A stretch of 64,000 bases of DNA from Hyphomicrobiales bacterium (lineage in GTDB: Bacteria > Pseudomonadota > Alphaproteobacteria > Rhizobiales > Rhizobiaceae). Below, in pieces: positions 8,224-16,883 of this stretch. Both the position numbers and the translations under genes were made by a program. The stretch is from NCBI GenBank assembly GCA_900466475.1, contig UBMI01000009.1, positions 176,478-240,477 on the forward strand, given 5' to 3'. The first letter of the stretch is position 1. Each line of letters opens with the position of its first letter. Under the pieces are notes generated by a model. The model saw nothing but the letters and a program-made list of their open reading frames with translations, did not search any database and was not told the DNA's origin.

Positions 8224-8757
8224 TTAGTCGGCGCTTGCCCGGGCGTTGCGCCGTTCCAGTGCCACCTTGAGCAACGCATGGGCCGATAGAAGCGGAGAGG
8301 ATTCGCTGTCACCGAGGATCAGGAGACCGGCGGAAGCACCTTCAGGTGTTATGTCCAGATGCCTGCCGGGGACGATGGCGACGGGCTTGCCCAAGGTCAG
8401 GAAGGTGCGGATCGTGGCTGCAACGCCATCGGCCAACCAGAGCGGGCCGGAAAGACCGATACAGAAGGCAGCATCGAAATCCTCCGTCACGATCTGGCCG
8501 AGATGTAGCGTATCGGCGAGATCATCTCGGGCAGCGCGGTCGGCGAGGAAGCGGCGGGTCGATGGTTCCGGATGCGCGGTCTGACGCAACTCGCTGGTCA
8601 GATCAGGGAATCCGCCTGACGGGGTCGCCAGGACGACTTCTGCATGTGCGTCTCTGAAAAGATAGTAGGCCGGCGCGAGGCGTGAGATCCGGACCTCGCT
8701 GCTATCTCCATCCATGGCGAGAACGATCAGAAAACGGATGGGTATGTCGCCGTCCAT
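8224..8757 (-). CDS. DJ-1/PfpI-like protein lacking the usual nucleophile
   Basis: This 177-aa protein has the alpha/beta layout of the DJ-1/PfpI/Hsp31 superfamily: IRFLIVLAMDG at the start, LATPSGGFPDL after strand 3, and DAAFCIGLSGPLWLADG at the glutamate-loop position. The elbow where the family has AxCHG reads VAIVPGRHLDI, with no cysteine. Glyoxalase/peptidase chemistry is therefore unlikely and a non-catalytic or sensing role is possible. It lies 80 bases downstream of the large winged-helix/NB-ARC regulator on the same strand and may share its operon. Family assignment is moderate. Confidence 0.65.
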   Translation of the reverse strand: MDGDIPIRFLIVLAMDGDSSEVRISRLAPAYYLFRDAHAEVVLATPSGGFPDLTSELRQTAHPEPSTRRFLADRAARDDLADTLHLGQIVTEDFDAAFCIGLSGPLWLADGVAATIRTFLTLGKPVAIVPGRHLDITPEGASAGLLILGDSESSPLLSAHALLKVALERRNARASAD

Positions 8758-8837
8758 GGCATGCTCCTCTTGAAGGGCAATGATGCACGGATGGCGAGTG
8801 GCGGACGAGTTGATCGTTGTAAATCGGTGTAAAGGGG

Positions 8838-11570
8838 TTAGCCCGCAGCACCCGAAAGCTGCGCCGGCTCATGGCCGAGGGCTTCGAGTTCGACGTTGAT
8901 GCGACGTTCCCAGCCAGCGGCGCGATCCTGTCTTGCAGCTGTGCGTGCCACTTCGAGGATCGCCGAAGCGGCATCCAGTGCGTCCGGGCCTTGTCCCTTT
9001 GCGGTGACCAGCGCTTTCACCCGCAGGAGTTCGGGCAGGCACCAGCGCTCGCCCGAGACATCGCAATGGACAAGCGCAGCATCGATTACGCTGCCGGCCT
9101 CTACATGCTGGCCGAGGCCGGAGAGGGCTTGCGCCTCGATGGACTGGAAGTAGGTGCGGAAGAGGTTGAAGCCGGCGCGATCGAGGATATCCATCGCCGG
9201 ACGCAGCGTTGCGAGACAGAGCCGGTATTCGCCGGCATGCAGATGCAGCTCCGCCTCGAATCCATCGGCATAGGTGTGCCAGACATCGAGCGACAGGGCC
9301 TTGGTATGCTCGCGTAGCATCCGGATCGCGTTCGCGGCTTCTTCGTCGTTGCCGGAGAGAAGCGCAAGCGGGCAGACGGCCTCGGCGAGCAGATTGCTGA
9401 TCGAATGGTTGTGGCCGATCTCGCGGGCGTAGCGCATGGTCTCTTCGGCCTCGTCCAGCGCGGCCTTCTCGTCGCCCGACATCCAGAGGCAACGGGCCAG
9501 GATGATGCGCGCCGTCACGCGCTGGTCGAACTGGAAGCGCACGGAGTGGTGCGCCTGAGGCACATGCTCGTAGTCGGCCAGCATGGCCAGAAGCTCATCG
9601 CGGGCTTCGGCATGGCGGCCGAGCCAGTGCAGCGTTGCGGCTCTCATGCGCCTGCCGATGATAATATCGCTCGGATCGGAGGAGGAGGGAGCAAGGGCTG
9701 CAAAACGCGCCGCCAGCTCCAGTCCCTGGCGCGGCTCGGCGCGGTTCAGCATGTCGACCCAGAGCGCCCAGATGGCGCGCAACTGATGGTCGATATCGCC
9801 GAGCTCCTCGGCAATGCGCCTGGCGGTCGTCCAGGCAGCGACGCCAAGTTCCGGCGCATGGGTGGCGCGCAGCTGCGGCCAGCCCAACGCGGCATAGAGC
9901 TTCATGCGGCTGCTCTCATCCAGGCCGGGGCGGGCATCGAGAAAGGCGATCGCATGGGTCAGCGCCGCCAGGCATTCGTCAAGCAGCGACAGGCGGAAGA
10001 AGAGTGGCAGGGCAGCGACCGTCAGGCGCACGCCGAGCAGCGCGTCGCCGGATGGACCGAAGGCCCAGTCGACGGCTGCGCGCAAACCCGGAACCTGCTG
10101 GGCGAAATCGTCAGGCCATTCCTCCGGCAGGGCGGCGTAGAGATCCTGCTCGGCGCTTTCGAGCGCGACGGAGAGATGAGTGGAGAAGCGGGCCATGGCA
10201 CCGGGGAGTTCACCCGATGCGGCAAGCTTCTCACCGGCATAGAGGCGCGTCGTATCCAGCAACCGGTAAAGCGTTTCGTCGGTCGCGTTCTCGACCACGA
10301 CCAGCGATTTGGCGACGAGGGCGGCAAGCAGATCCTCTGGCTCGCTGCCGGAGAGCACGGCACCTGCGGCCCTGCCACTGAAGCGGCCGCGGAAGACGGA
10401 AAGTTCGCGCAAAGCCAGCTGCTCCTGCGGCGACAGGATGAGATAGCTCCAGTCGAGCGTGGCGCGCAGCGTCTGGTGGCGCGGCAGGGCCGTGCGCCGG
10501 CCGCGGGTCAATACCCGGAAACAGTCGGACAGCGAGCGGGAGAGGGCGGCAATGCCCATCGCCTCCAGCCTGCCGGCCGCAAGCTCGATTGCCAGCGCGA
10601 TACCATCGAGCCTCGTGCAGATATCGACGACATCGGCGGCATCCTCATCCGTCAGTTCGTAACCGCCGAGGCAGGCATCGGCGCGTTCGACAAAGAGTTG
10701 GACGGCAGGCGAGACGAGAGCAGCTTCCGCTGTCACGGCGGACGCCGGTAGATCGAGGGGCAGCAGGCGGTGAACACGTTCGCCATCGGCGCGCAGCGGC
10801 TCACGGCTGGTGGCGAGGATATGCAGATCGGGTGCTTCCGCGAGCAGATCCTCGGCAAGCTCGGCGATATCGGCCACGACATGCTCGCAGCTATCCAGCA
10901 CGAGCAGGAGGTTGCGTGGCTGCAGATGGACGGCGATTTCCCTGACGATATCATCGCTGCGGGAGAGGATGCCGAGCGCAGACGCCAAGACGGTGGGCAC
11001 AAGATTTCCGGTCGCGACTTCCGACAGGTCGATCCAGACGATCTCGCCTTCGAAGCCGCCGCGCGCAATCAGGGCGCGGGCGACGGTGGACTTGCCGATG
11101 CCGCCAGGACCGGCAATCGTCACCAGCCGGCTCTTGGCAAGCTGTCCGGTTACGGCCGCGATCGTCTGTTCGCGGCCGAAGATGCGCCCAGGCAGGCGTT
11201 CCGGGCGGGATTTCTGAGGTGTCGGTGAGGCGGCGGCAGGCTCAGCGCCATTGCTGCGGCGGTTGACGGGAGCGATGAACGTATAGCCGCGGCCCGGCAC
11301 ATTGGCGATGAACTGCGGCTCGCGCCTGACGTCGCCCAATGCCTTGCGCAGCGCCGAAACATGGACGCGCAAATTGGCGTCATCCACGAAAGTCTCAGGC
11401 CAGACCTGCCTGACGATCTCGGCATTGGTCTTCAGCTCGCCAGGATGATGGAGCAGAAACAGCAGTATGTCGACGGCGCGGCTACCGAGCGGCACGGCAG
11501 AACCGTCCCGCATCAGGCTGCGCCTGGCGGGCACGATCGAAAATACGCCGAAGTGAAACTCTTCTTCCAA
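8838..11570 (-). CDS. Winged-helix / NB-ARC-type ATPase transcriptional regulator with TPR-like tail
   Basis: A 910-aa multidomain regulator. Residues 1-100 form an OmpR/CadC-type winged helix (RAVDILLFLLHHPGELKT, then NLRVHVSALRKALGD and IANVPGRGYTF). Residues about 125-420 are a STAND/NB-ARC ATPase with Walker A GPGGIGKST, Walker B LLLVLDSCEHV and a sensor-type ATSREPL. The rest is helical and TPR-like, typical of signal-integrating AfsR-like regulators. No membrane segment is seen, so it is cytoplasmic. A DJ-1-like gene follows downstream and may be a target or partner. Ligand and regulon are unknown. Confidence 0.82.
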   Translation of the reverse strand: MEEEFHFGVFSIVPARRSLMRDGSAVPLGSRAVDILLFLLHHPGELKTNAEIVRQVWPETFVDDANLRVHVSALRKALGDVRREPQFIANVPGRGYTFIAPVNRRSNGAEPAAASPTPQKSRPERLPGRIFGREQTIAAVTGQLAKSRLVTIAGPGGIGKSTVARALIARGGFEGEIVWIDLSEVATGNLVPTVLASALGILSRSDDIVREIAVHLQPRNLLLVLDSCEHVVADIAELAEDLLAEAPDLHILATSREPLRADGERVHRLLPLDLPASAVTAEAALVSPAVQLFVERADACLGGYELTDEDAADVVDICTRLDGIALAIELAAGRLEAMGIAALSRSLSDCFRVLTRGRRTALPRHQTLRATLDWSYLILSPQEQLALRELSVFRGRFSGRAAGAVLSGSEPEDLLAALVAKSLVVVENATDETLYRLLDTTRLYAGEKLAASGELPGAMARFSTHLSVALESAEQDLYAALPEEWPDDFAQQVPGLRAAVDWAFGPSGDALLGVRLTVAALPLFFRLSLLDECLAALTHAIAFLDARPGLDESSRMKLYAALGWPQLRATHAPELGVAAWTTARRIAEELGDIDHQLRAIWALWVDMLNRAEPRQGLELAARFAALAPSSSDPSDIIIGRRMRAATLHWLGRHAEARDELLAMLADYEHVPQAHHSVRFQFDQRVTARIILARCLWMSGDEKAALDEAEETMRYAREIGHNHSISNLLAEAVCPLALLSGNDEEAANAIRMLREHTKALSLDVWHTYADGFEAELHLHAGEYRLCLATLRPAMDILDRAGFNLFRTYFQSIEAQALSGLGQHVEAGSVIDAALVHCDVSGERWCLPELLRVKALVTAKGQGPDALDAASAILEVARTAARQDRAAGWERRINVELEALGHEPAQLSGAAG

Positions 11571-11696
11571 ACCCGGCCCCTTGCGTGGTGCCGGCAGGTT
11601 GATCCCAATGGCAGCGCCCTGTCAAATGAAACGCAGCGGCAGGGCGGGAATTGCAAGGGGATTTCAGATGTTTAAGGCCACGCTATTTTAGCGGCA

Positions 11697-12233
11697 TCAA
11701 GCCTGTCCGCGTTCCCCAAGGATGGCGTTCAACCGGGAGACGTCTTCGCGCAGCGCGGTCAGTTCCGTCAGAACCCGCATGTCGATCTTCTGATGCAGCG
11801 AGAGCACCTCCAGTTCGGCTTTCAGATTCACCTCGTAATCCTTGGCCGCTTCGAAACGGTCGCGTTCGGCCTGACGGTTCTGCGACATCATGATGATCGG
11901 CGCCTGGATGGCGGCGAGCATGGAGAGGATCAGGTTGAGGAAAACAAAGGGATAGGGGTCGAAGGCGCGGGTCATCAGGATGACCGTATTGATGACCGTC
12001 CAGATCACGAGGAAGGCGAGGAAGGCGAGGATGAAAGACCATGAGCCGCCGACGCGGGCGATGCCATCCGCCAGCCGCTGGCCGACGGAGGATTCGGCAG
12101 CAATGGCAGCGTTGATGTCGGTGGAGATGATCTTGCGCTCATGTGCCTTGGCCAGCACGCGCTTTTCGATGTCACCCAGTTCTTCGGCCGATTTGCCGAA
12201 ATGCAGGTGGACGAAATTAGGAAGATTATACAT
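11697..12233 (-). CDS. DUF1003 family membrane protein
   Basis: A 178-aa protein with two membrane helices, FILAFLAFLVIWTVINTVI and FVFLNLILSMLAAIQAPII, followed by the DUF1003 signature IIMMSQNRQAERDR and a charged coiled tail (LHQKIDMRVLTELTALREDV). Function is unknown; the family is widespread in bacterial inner membranes. ATG 12233 fits the family start (MYNLPNFVHLHFGKSAEEL); the frame is open to 12347 but the extra N-terminus looks non-coding. It is divergent from nadE (12413). Confidence 0.85.
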   Translation of the reverse strand: MYNLPNFVHLHFGKSAEELGDIEKRVLAKAHERKIISTDINAAIAAESSVGQRLADGIARVGGSWSFILAFLAFLVIWTVINTVILMTRAFDPYPFVFLNLILSMLAAIQAPIIMMSQNRQAERDRFEAAKDYEVNLKAELEVLSLHQKIDMRVLTELTALREDVSRLNAILGERGQA

Positions 12234-12412
12234 GGCATTGTCCCGGGAATGGATCGAATTGGCGCGCAGTATTCCGCCACTGCTGCAAATTGCAATGCGT
12301 ATCGGCGTCGCGCAAGGCAAACAGAGGTGTGAGTCAGCATTCATCAAATTTTCGCCGCAGATCGATACGGCTTTTGACGCCGCTTATTGCGGTGCACGAA
12401 GGGGCGGATTAA

Positions 12413-14101
12413 ATGAATGACATGACACAGGAAAACGCTCTCTCCCATACGTTCAACATCGCCATCGCCCAGCTGAACCCCACGGTGGGCGATGTCGCCG
12501 GAAACCTTGCCAAGGTGCGCGAGGCGCGCGCCGATGCAGCCCGCCAGGGCGCGCAACTGCTCATGATGACCGAGCTTTTCATCTCGGGCTATCCACCGGA
12601 AGACCTCGTTCTGAAGCCGGCGTTCATCCAAGCCTGCTGGAAGGCTGTCGAAAGCCTCGCGGCCGATACCGCCGATGGCGGACCGGGCGTCGTCATCGGC
12701 TTCCCGCGCCAGGACGAGACGGGCCGCTACAATTCCATCGCCGTGCTCGACGGCGGCAAGGTGATCGCCGTCAGAGACAAGATCGATCTGCCGAACTATG
12801 GCGAGTTCGACGAGAAGCGCGTCTTCGACCAGGGCGCCATGCCGGGGCCGGTGAACTTTCGCGGCGTGCGCATCGGCATTCCGATCTGCGAAGATATCTG
12901 GGGCGATCTCGGCGTCTGCGAGACGCTGGCCGAAAGCGGGGCGGAAATACTGCTCGTGCCGAACGGTTCGCCCTATTATCGCGGCAAGGTCGATATCCGC
13001 CATCAGGTCGTGCTGAAGCAGGTAATCGAAACCGGGCTGCCGATGGTCTATGCCGCCCAGCTCGGCGGCCAGGACGAGCTCGTCTTCGATGGCGCAAGCT
13101 TTGCCTTCAATGCCGACAAGTCGCTCGCCTTCCAGCTCAGCCAGTTCGAAACGGCACTGGCCGTGACGACCTGGAAGCGGACAGAAAAGGGCTGGCATTG
13201 CTCGCAAGGGCCGATGGCGCGCATACCCGAGAGCGAAGAAGCCGACTACCGCGCCTGCCTGCTCGGTTTCCGCGACTATGTGAACAAGAACGGCTTCAAG
13301 AATGTCGTGCTCGGGCTTTCCGGCGGCATCGATTCGGCGATCTGCGCGGCAATTGCCGTCGATGCGCTCGGCGAAGAGCGGGTGCGTACGGTGATGTTGC
13401 CCTACCGCTATACATCGGAGGATTCGTTCAAGGACGCCGCCGATTGCGCCAAGGCGCTTGGCTGCCGCTATGACATCGTTCCGATCGAAGAACCGGTAGC
13501 TGGCTTTTCATCTGCGCTCTCGAATCTCTTCGAGGGCACAGACAGCGGCATCACCGAGGAAAACCTGCAGAGCCGCGCACGCGGCGTCATCCTCATGGCG
13601 ATCTCCAACAAGTTCGGCTCGATGGTCGTCACCACCGGCAACAAGTCGGAAATGTCGGTCGGCTATGCGACGCTCTACGGCGACATGAACGGCGGCTTCA
13701 ACCCGATCAAGGACCTCTACAAGATGCAGGTCTATGCGCTCGCCCGCTGGCGCAACGAGAATGTGCCGCCGGATGCGCTCGGCCCTTCGGGCGTGGTCAT
13801 TCCGCAAAACATCATCGACAAGGCACCGTCGGCCGAACTTCGCCCGGATCAGAAGGACCAGGATTCGCTGCCGCCTTATCCAGCGCTCGACGACATTCTT
13901 GAATGCCTGGTCGAACGGGAAATGGCGGTCGAGGAGATCGTGGCGCGCGGCCATGACGTCGAGACGGTGCACCGCATCGAGCATCTGCTCTATCTCGCCG
14001 AATACAAGCGCCGCCAGTCGGCACCGGGCGTGAAGATCACGAAGAAGAATTTCGGCCGCGACCGGCGCTACCCGATCACCAACCGGTTCCGGGATCGCTG
14101 A
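12413..14101 (+). CDS. nadE: Glutamine-dependent NAD+ synthase
   Basis: The 562-aa enzyme makes NAD+ from deamido-NAD+, ATP and glutamine in the cytoplasm. The N-terminal 280 residues are a nitrilase-fold glutaminase with its Glu-Lys-Cys triad visible in TELFISGYPPEDL, RDKIDLPNYGEFDE and IGIPICEDIW. The C-terminal synthase domain has the PP-loop LGLSGGIDSAICAA at about residue 303 and TTGNKSEMSVGYATLYGD. The length matches fused bacterial NadE. Two ATGs (12413, 12422) are possible starts. A TolB-like gene follows after 27 bases, probably in the same transcript. Confidence 0.95.
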   Translation: MNDMTQENALSHTFNIAIAQLNPTVGDVAGNLAKVREARADAARQGAQLLMMTELFISGYPPEDLVLKPAFIQACWKAVESLAADTADGGPGVVIGFPRQDETGRYNSIAVLDGGKVIAVRDKIDLPNYGEFDEKRVFDQGAMPGPVNFRGVRIGIPICEDIWGDLGVCETLAESGAEILLVPNGSPYYRGKVDIRHQVVLKQVIETGLPMVYAAQLGGQDELVFDGASFAFNADKSLAFQLSQFETALAVTTWKRTEKGWHCSQGPMARIPESEEADYRACLLGFRDYVNKNGFKNVVLGLSGGIDSAICAAIAVDALGEERVRTVMLPYRYTSEDSFKDAADCAKALGCRYDIVPIEEPVAGFSSALSNLFEGTDSGITEENLQSRARGVILMAISNKFGSMVVTTGNKSEMSVGYATLYGDMNGGFNPIKDLYKMQVYALARWRNENVPPDALGPSGVVIPQNIIDKAPSAELRPDQKDQDSLPPYPALDDILECLVEREMAVEEIVARGHDVETVHRIEHLLYLAEYKRRQSAPGVKITKKNFGRDRRYPITNRFRDR

Positions 14102-14128
14102 GACGCTTCAAATATCTGGGAGGGATGA

Positions 14129-14962
14129 ATGCGCAGCTCAGTTGAAATCTACAATGTGCGGCGGGGCGAAAGCCGTGTCATCTGGCAGACGGAAGCGCTG
14201 GTCGAGGCGCCGAATTTCTCGCGCGACGGCGCCTATCTGTTGATCAATGGCGACGGGCTGCTCTATCGCCTGCGTCTCGACGGCAGCGACCTGGTGGAAC
14301 GTGTCGATACCGGCTTCGCGGTCCATTGCAACAACGACCACGGCATATCGCCCGATGGCGAGCAGATCGTCATTTCCGACAAGACCGAATTCGGCAAGTC
14401 GGCGATCTACATCCTGCCGATCGAAGGCGGCAAGCCGCGGCTGATCACCAGGAACCTGCCGTCCTACTGGCACGGCTGGTCGCCAGACGGGCGCGAGCTT
14501 GCCTATTGCGGCATCCGCAACGACGTCTTCGATATCTATACGATCTCGGTCAATGGTGGTGAGGAGAAGCGGCTGACGCATGGCGAGGGCCGCAATGACG
14601 GGCCGGACTGGTCGGCCGACGGGCAGTGGATCTATTTCAATTCCAGCCGTACCGGGCTGATGCAGATCTGGCGCGTGCATCCCGACGGCACGGATCTCCA
14701 ACAGGTGACATCGGACAATTACGGCAACTGGTTCGCCCATCCATCACCCAACAATGACAAAGTGCTGATCCTTTCCTACGACCCCGACGTCTTCGATCAT
14801 CCGCGCGATCTCAATGTGCGTCTCAGGATGATGGACATGGATGGCGGCAATCTGACGGAGCTGTTCGAGCTCTTCGGCGGGCAGGGCACGATCAACGTGC
14901 CGAACTGGTCGCCCGATGGCGAGGAATTCGCCTATGTGCGATATTTTCCGGCGAGATCTTGA
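14129..14962 (+). CDS. TolB-like beta-propeller protein
   Basis: A 277-aa protein made of WD40-like/TolB-type repeats; each blade carries an SPDG-type turn: ISPDGEQIVISD, WSPDGRELAYCG, WSADGQWIYFNSS, PSPNNDKVLILS and WSPDGEEFAYVRY. There is no signal peptide at the predicted start, unlike true TolB, so it is probably cytosolic. GGGAGGG lies upstream of the ATG at 14129. It starts 27 bases after nadE and is probably co-transcribed. The role is unknown; propellers of this type bind proteins or sugars. Confidence 0.85.
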   Translation: MRSSVEIYNVRRGESRVIWQTEALVEAPNFSRDGAYLLINGDGLLYRLRLDGSDLVERVDTGFAVHCNNDHGISPDGEQIVISDKTEFGKSAIYILPIEGGKPRLITRNLPSYWHGWSPDGRELAYCGIRNDVFDIYTISVNGGEEKRLTHGEGRNDGPDWSADGQWIYFNSSRTGLMQIWRVHPDGTDLQQVTSDNYGNWFAHPSPNNDKVLILSYDPDVFDHPRDLNVRLRMMDMDGGNLTELFELFGGQGTINVPNWSPDGEEFAYVRYFPARS

Positions 14963-15065
14963 GAGGGCTCACCTGCATCTGATGACGGGGCGGTGGCGCC
15001 TCAAGTCTCACGCGACCCTTCTGAGATAGGCATTACCCGTTCATGAGAGGGATCGTTACACAATT

Positions 15066-15467
15066 ATGCGCAAGGTATTGCTCGCGGCATTCGCCTGCCT
15101 GATCTGCTGCCGTGCTTTATTGTTTGTTATGTTTCCGGTCGAGTATCTGCGATGGTTCGGAAAATACCAGGAGTCTCAAACTCTGAACCAGATGGCGCTC
15201 CCCATCGCCAAATTCTATATTCAGCATGATATTAAATATGCTTGTGGCAACGAGACTTACTTCAGAAATTACAACGCCATGAACTTCTTCGATGATCTGC
15301 CGCTTTCGCCTGAAGAGGAAGTCACGCTCCAGTCACAGGACAAGATTGCGCGCCTGTTTTTAAGTGACGTCGTTGACGACGAGAGTGAATATTTCGACTC
15401 TATCCGCGCGGTGGCCGATTATAATTTGCTTGTCGCCTCTAAGTGCTTGCATAGGCGCATTTCGTGA
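15066..15467 (+). CDS. Small exported or membrane-anchored protein, unknown
   Basis: I do not recognise this 133-aa protein. It begins with a hydrophobic signal or anchor (RKVLLAAFACLICCRALLFVM), and the rest is mildly acidic with four cysteines overall. GAGAGGG precedes ATG 15066. Base composition is lower in GC than the flanking nadE and aroG genes, so recent acquisition is possible. It ends about 100 bases before the end of the convergent aroG gene. Confidence 0.6.
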   Translation: MRKVLLAAFACLICCRALLFVMFPVEYLRWFGKYQESQTLNQMALPIAKFYIQHDIKYACGNETYFRNYNAMNFFDDLPLSPEEEVTLQSQDKIARLFLSDVVDDESEYFDSIRAVADYNLLVASKCLHRRIS

Positions 15468-15574
15468 AAGCCTCACTGGCGATCGGGCGCCTCACCGGTT
15501 AAGGAGAGGCGGCGCAATATCGGCATTATGTGAATGGGCGGCGGGTGTCTGCCCGCCGCGCTTGATGCTGCCTA

Positions 15575-16642
15575 TCAGGCCGCAACAGCGGCCTTGCGGC
15601 GATCACGGACGGCCTGAGCCAGATCCTCGAGCACGTCGACCGACATGTCCCAGCCGATGCAGCCGTCGGTGATCGACTGGCCATAGACGAGCGGCTTGCC
15701 GGGGACGAGATCCTGGCGGCCGGCGACGAGATTGCTTTCGATCATCATGCCCTTGATGTGGCTGTTGCCGGCGACGATCTGGCCGGCGACGTCGTGGACG
15801 ACCTTCGGCTGGTTCATCGGATCCTTGCCGCTGTTGGCGTGGCTGGCGTCGATCAGCATGCGCGGGTCGACACCGAGCTTGGTTGCCTCGGCGATAACGG
15901 CCTGCACGTCGGCTGCCTCATAGTTCGGGCGCTTGCCGCCGCGCAGAATGATGTGGCAGTCCTCGTTGCCGCGGGTGGAGGCGATCGCTGCCTGTCCATC
16001 CTTGGTGACCGCCGGGAAATGATGCGGCTGGGAAGCGGCCATGATCGCGTCGAGCGCGACACGCGCGCTGCCGTCCGTACCGTTCTTGAAGCCGATCGGG
16101 CAGGAGAGACCCGAGGCGAGCTGACGGTGGATCTGGCTTTCGGTCGTGCGCGCGCCGATGGCGCCGTAGCTGACGAGATCGGCAATGTACTGCGGCGTGA
16201 TCGTATCGAGGAATTCGCAGCCGGCCGGCAGGCCCATGGCGTTGATGTCGAGCAGCAGGCGGCGCGCGAGGCGCAGGCCTTCCTCGATTCGGTAGCTGCC
16301 GTCGAGATGCGGGTCGTTCATCAACCCCTTCCAGCCGACGGTGGTGCGGGGCTTTTCGAAATAGACGCGCATGACGATTTCGAGATCGCCGGAGAGGCGT
16401 CGTCGCTGCTCGAAGAGACGGGACGCGTATTCGCGGGCGGCTGCCGGATCATGGATCGAGCAGGGACCGATGATGACCAGCTGGCGGTCGTCCTTGCCCG
16501 TCAGGATATTGTGGATCGTGTCGCGCGTGCCGGTCACGGTCTCGGTCACCGCTCGGTCACGCGGGATTTCCTTGATAATATCGGCAGGCTTGGTCAGCGG
16601 GGTGATCTCGACGATGCGCAGATCATCAATAGTGTCAGTCAC
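15575..16642 (-). CDS. aroG: 3-deoxy-7-phosphoheptulonate (DAHP) synthase, class I
   Basis: The 355-aa enzyme joins phosphoenolpyruvate and erythrose-4-phosphate in the first step of the shikimate pathway. It has the AroF/G/H-type signatures VIIGPCSIHDP (about residue 56), RVYFEKPRTTVGWKGL, GARTTESQIHR, GFKNGTDG and IDASHANSGKDP, which supply the metal ligands and phosphate contacts. Its length equals the E. coli-type enzymes. The GTG start at 16642 follows GGAGA. The leader holds an intrinsic terminator and a short Phe/Tyr-containing reading frame, suggesting attenuation. A perfect GGTATG/CATACC inverted repeat encloses the ribosome site. Confidence 0.93.
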   Translation of the reverse strand: MTDTIDDLRIVEITPLTKPADIIKEIPRDRAVTETVTGTRDTIHNILTGKDDRQLVIIGPCSIHDPAAAREYASRLFEQRRRLSGDLEIVMRVYFEKPRTTVGWKGLMNDPHLDGSYRIEEGLRLARRLLLDINAMGLPAGCEFLDTITPQYIADLVSYGAIGARTTESQIHRQLASGLSCPIGFKNGTDGSARVALDAIMAASQPHHFPAVTKDGQAAIASTRGNEDCHIILRGGKRPNYEAADVQAVIAEATKLGVDPRMLIDASHANSGKDPMNQPKVVHDVAGQIVAGNSHIKGMMIESNLVAGRQDLVPGKPLVYGQSITDGCIGWDMSVDVLEDLAQAVRDRRKAAVAA

Positions 16643-16678
16643 GGTATGCTCTCCTGTTTGGTCATACCGTGGCGGAAC

Positions 16679-16706
16679 AAAAAAGCCGCCAGGTTGACTA
16701 GCGGCT
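16679..16706 (-). terminator. Intrinsic terminator in the aroG leader (candidate attenuator)
   Basis: On the minus strand AGCCGC, an 11-base loop and GCGGCT are followed by a run of six or more T. It lies about 35-65 bases upstream of the aroG GTG and downstream of a 24-codon reading frame, where an attenuator would be expected. Confidence 0.6.
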
Positions 16707-16735
16707 GTTCGGGTGTGTCGTCGCGTTAGTTTCGG

Positions 16736-16810
16736 TTACGCACAGACCCGCATCCGCTGGAAGCAGCGGTACGAATAAAATCGCGATGCGTAAACGGACG
16801 AAATCGACAT
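16736..16810 (-). CDS. Candidate aroG leader peptide
   Basis: A 24-codon frame with ATG at 16810 and TAA at 16736-16738 lies between the upstream gene and the leader terminator. Five of its 24 residues are Tyr or Phe, clustered as VYASRFYSYRCFQ, the end-product amino acids of the shikimate branch. Ribosome stalling at these codons could affect formation of the terminator at 16679-16706. The ribosome site is weak and no conservation could be checked, so this is a hypothesis. Confidence 0.35.
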   Translation of the reverse strand: MSISSVYASRFYSYRCFQRMRVCA

Positions 16811-16883
16811 GCGGCCTATGTAGACATGCGAATTGGAATTGTCACGTGGATTCTGTGAGGAAAAATGACAGGCCTGTGAAGTT

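Noticed and set aside
9405..10751. 448-codon plus-strand frame inside the large regulator gene
   Set aside because: Shadow frame; the minus strand encodes a complete winged-helix/NB-ARC protein.
15536..15560. GC-rich hairpin between the small exported protein and the aroG end
   Set aside because: Strong stem but no T-run on either strand.
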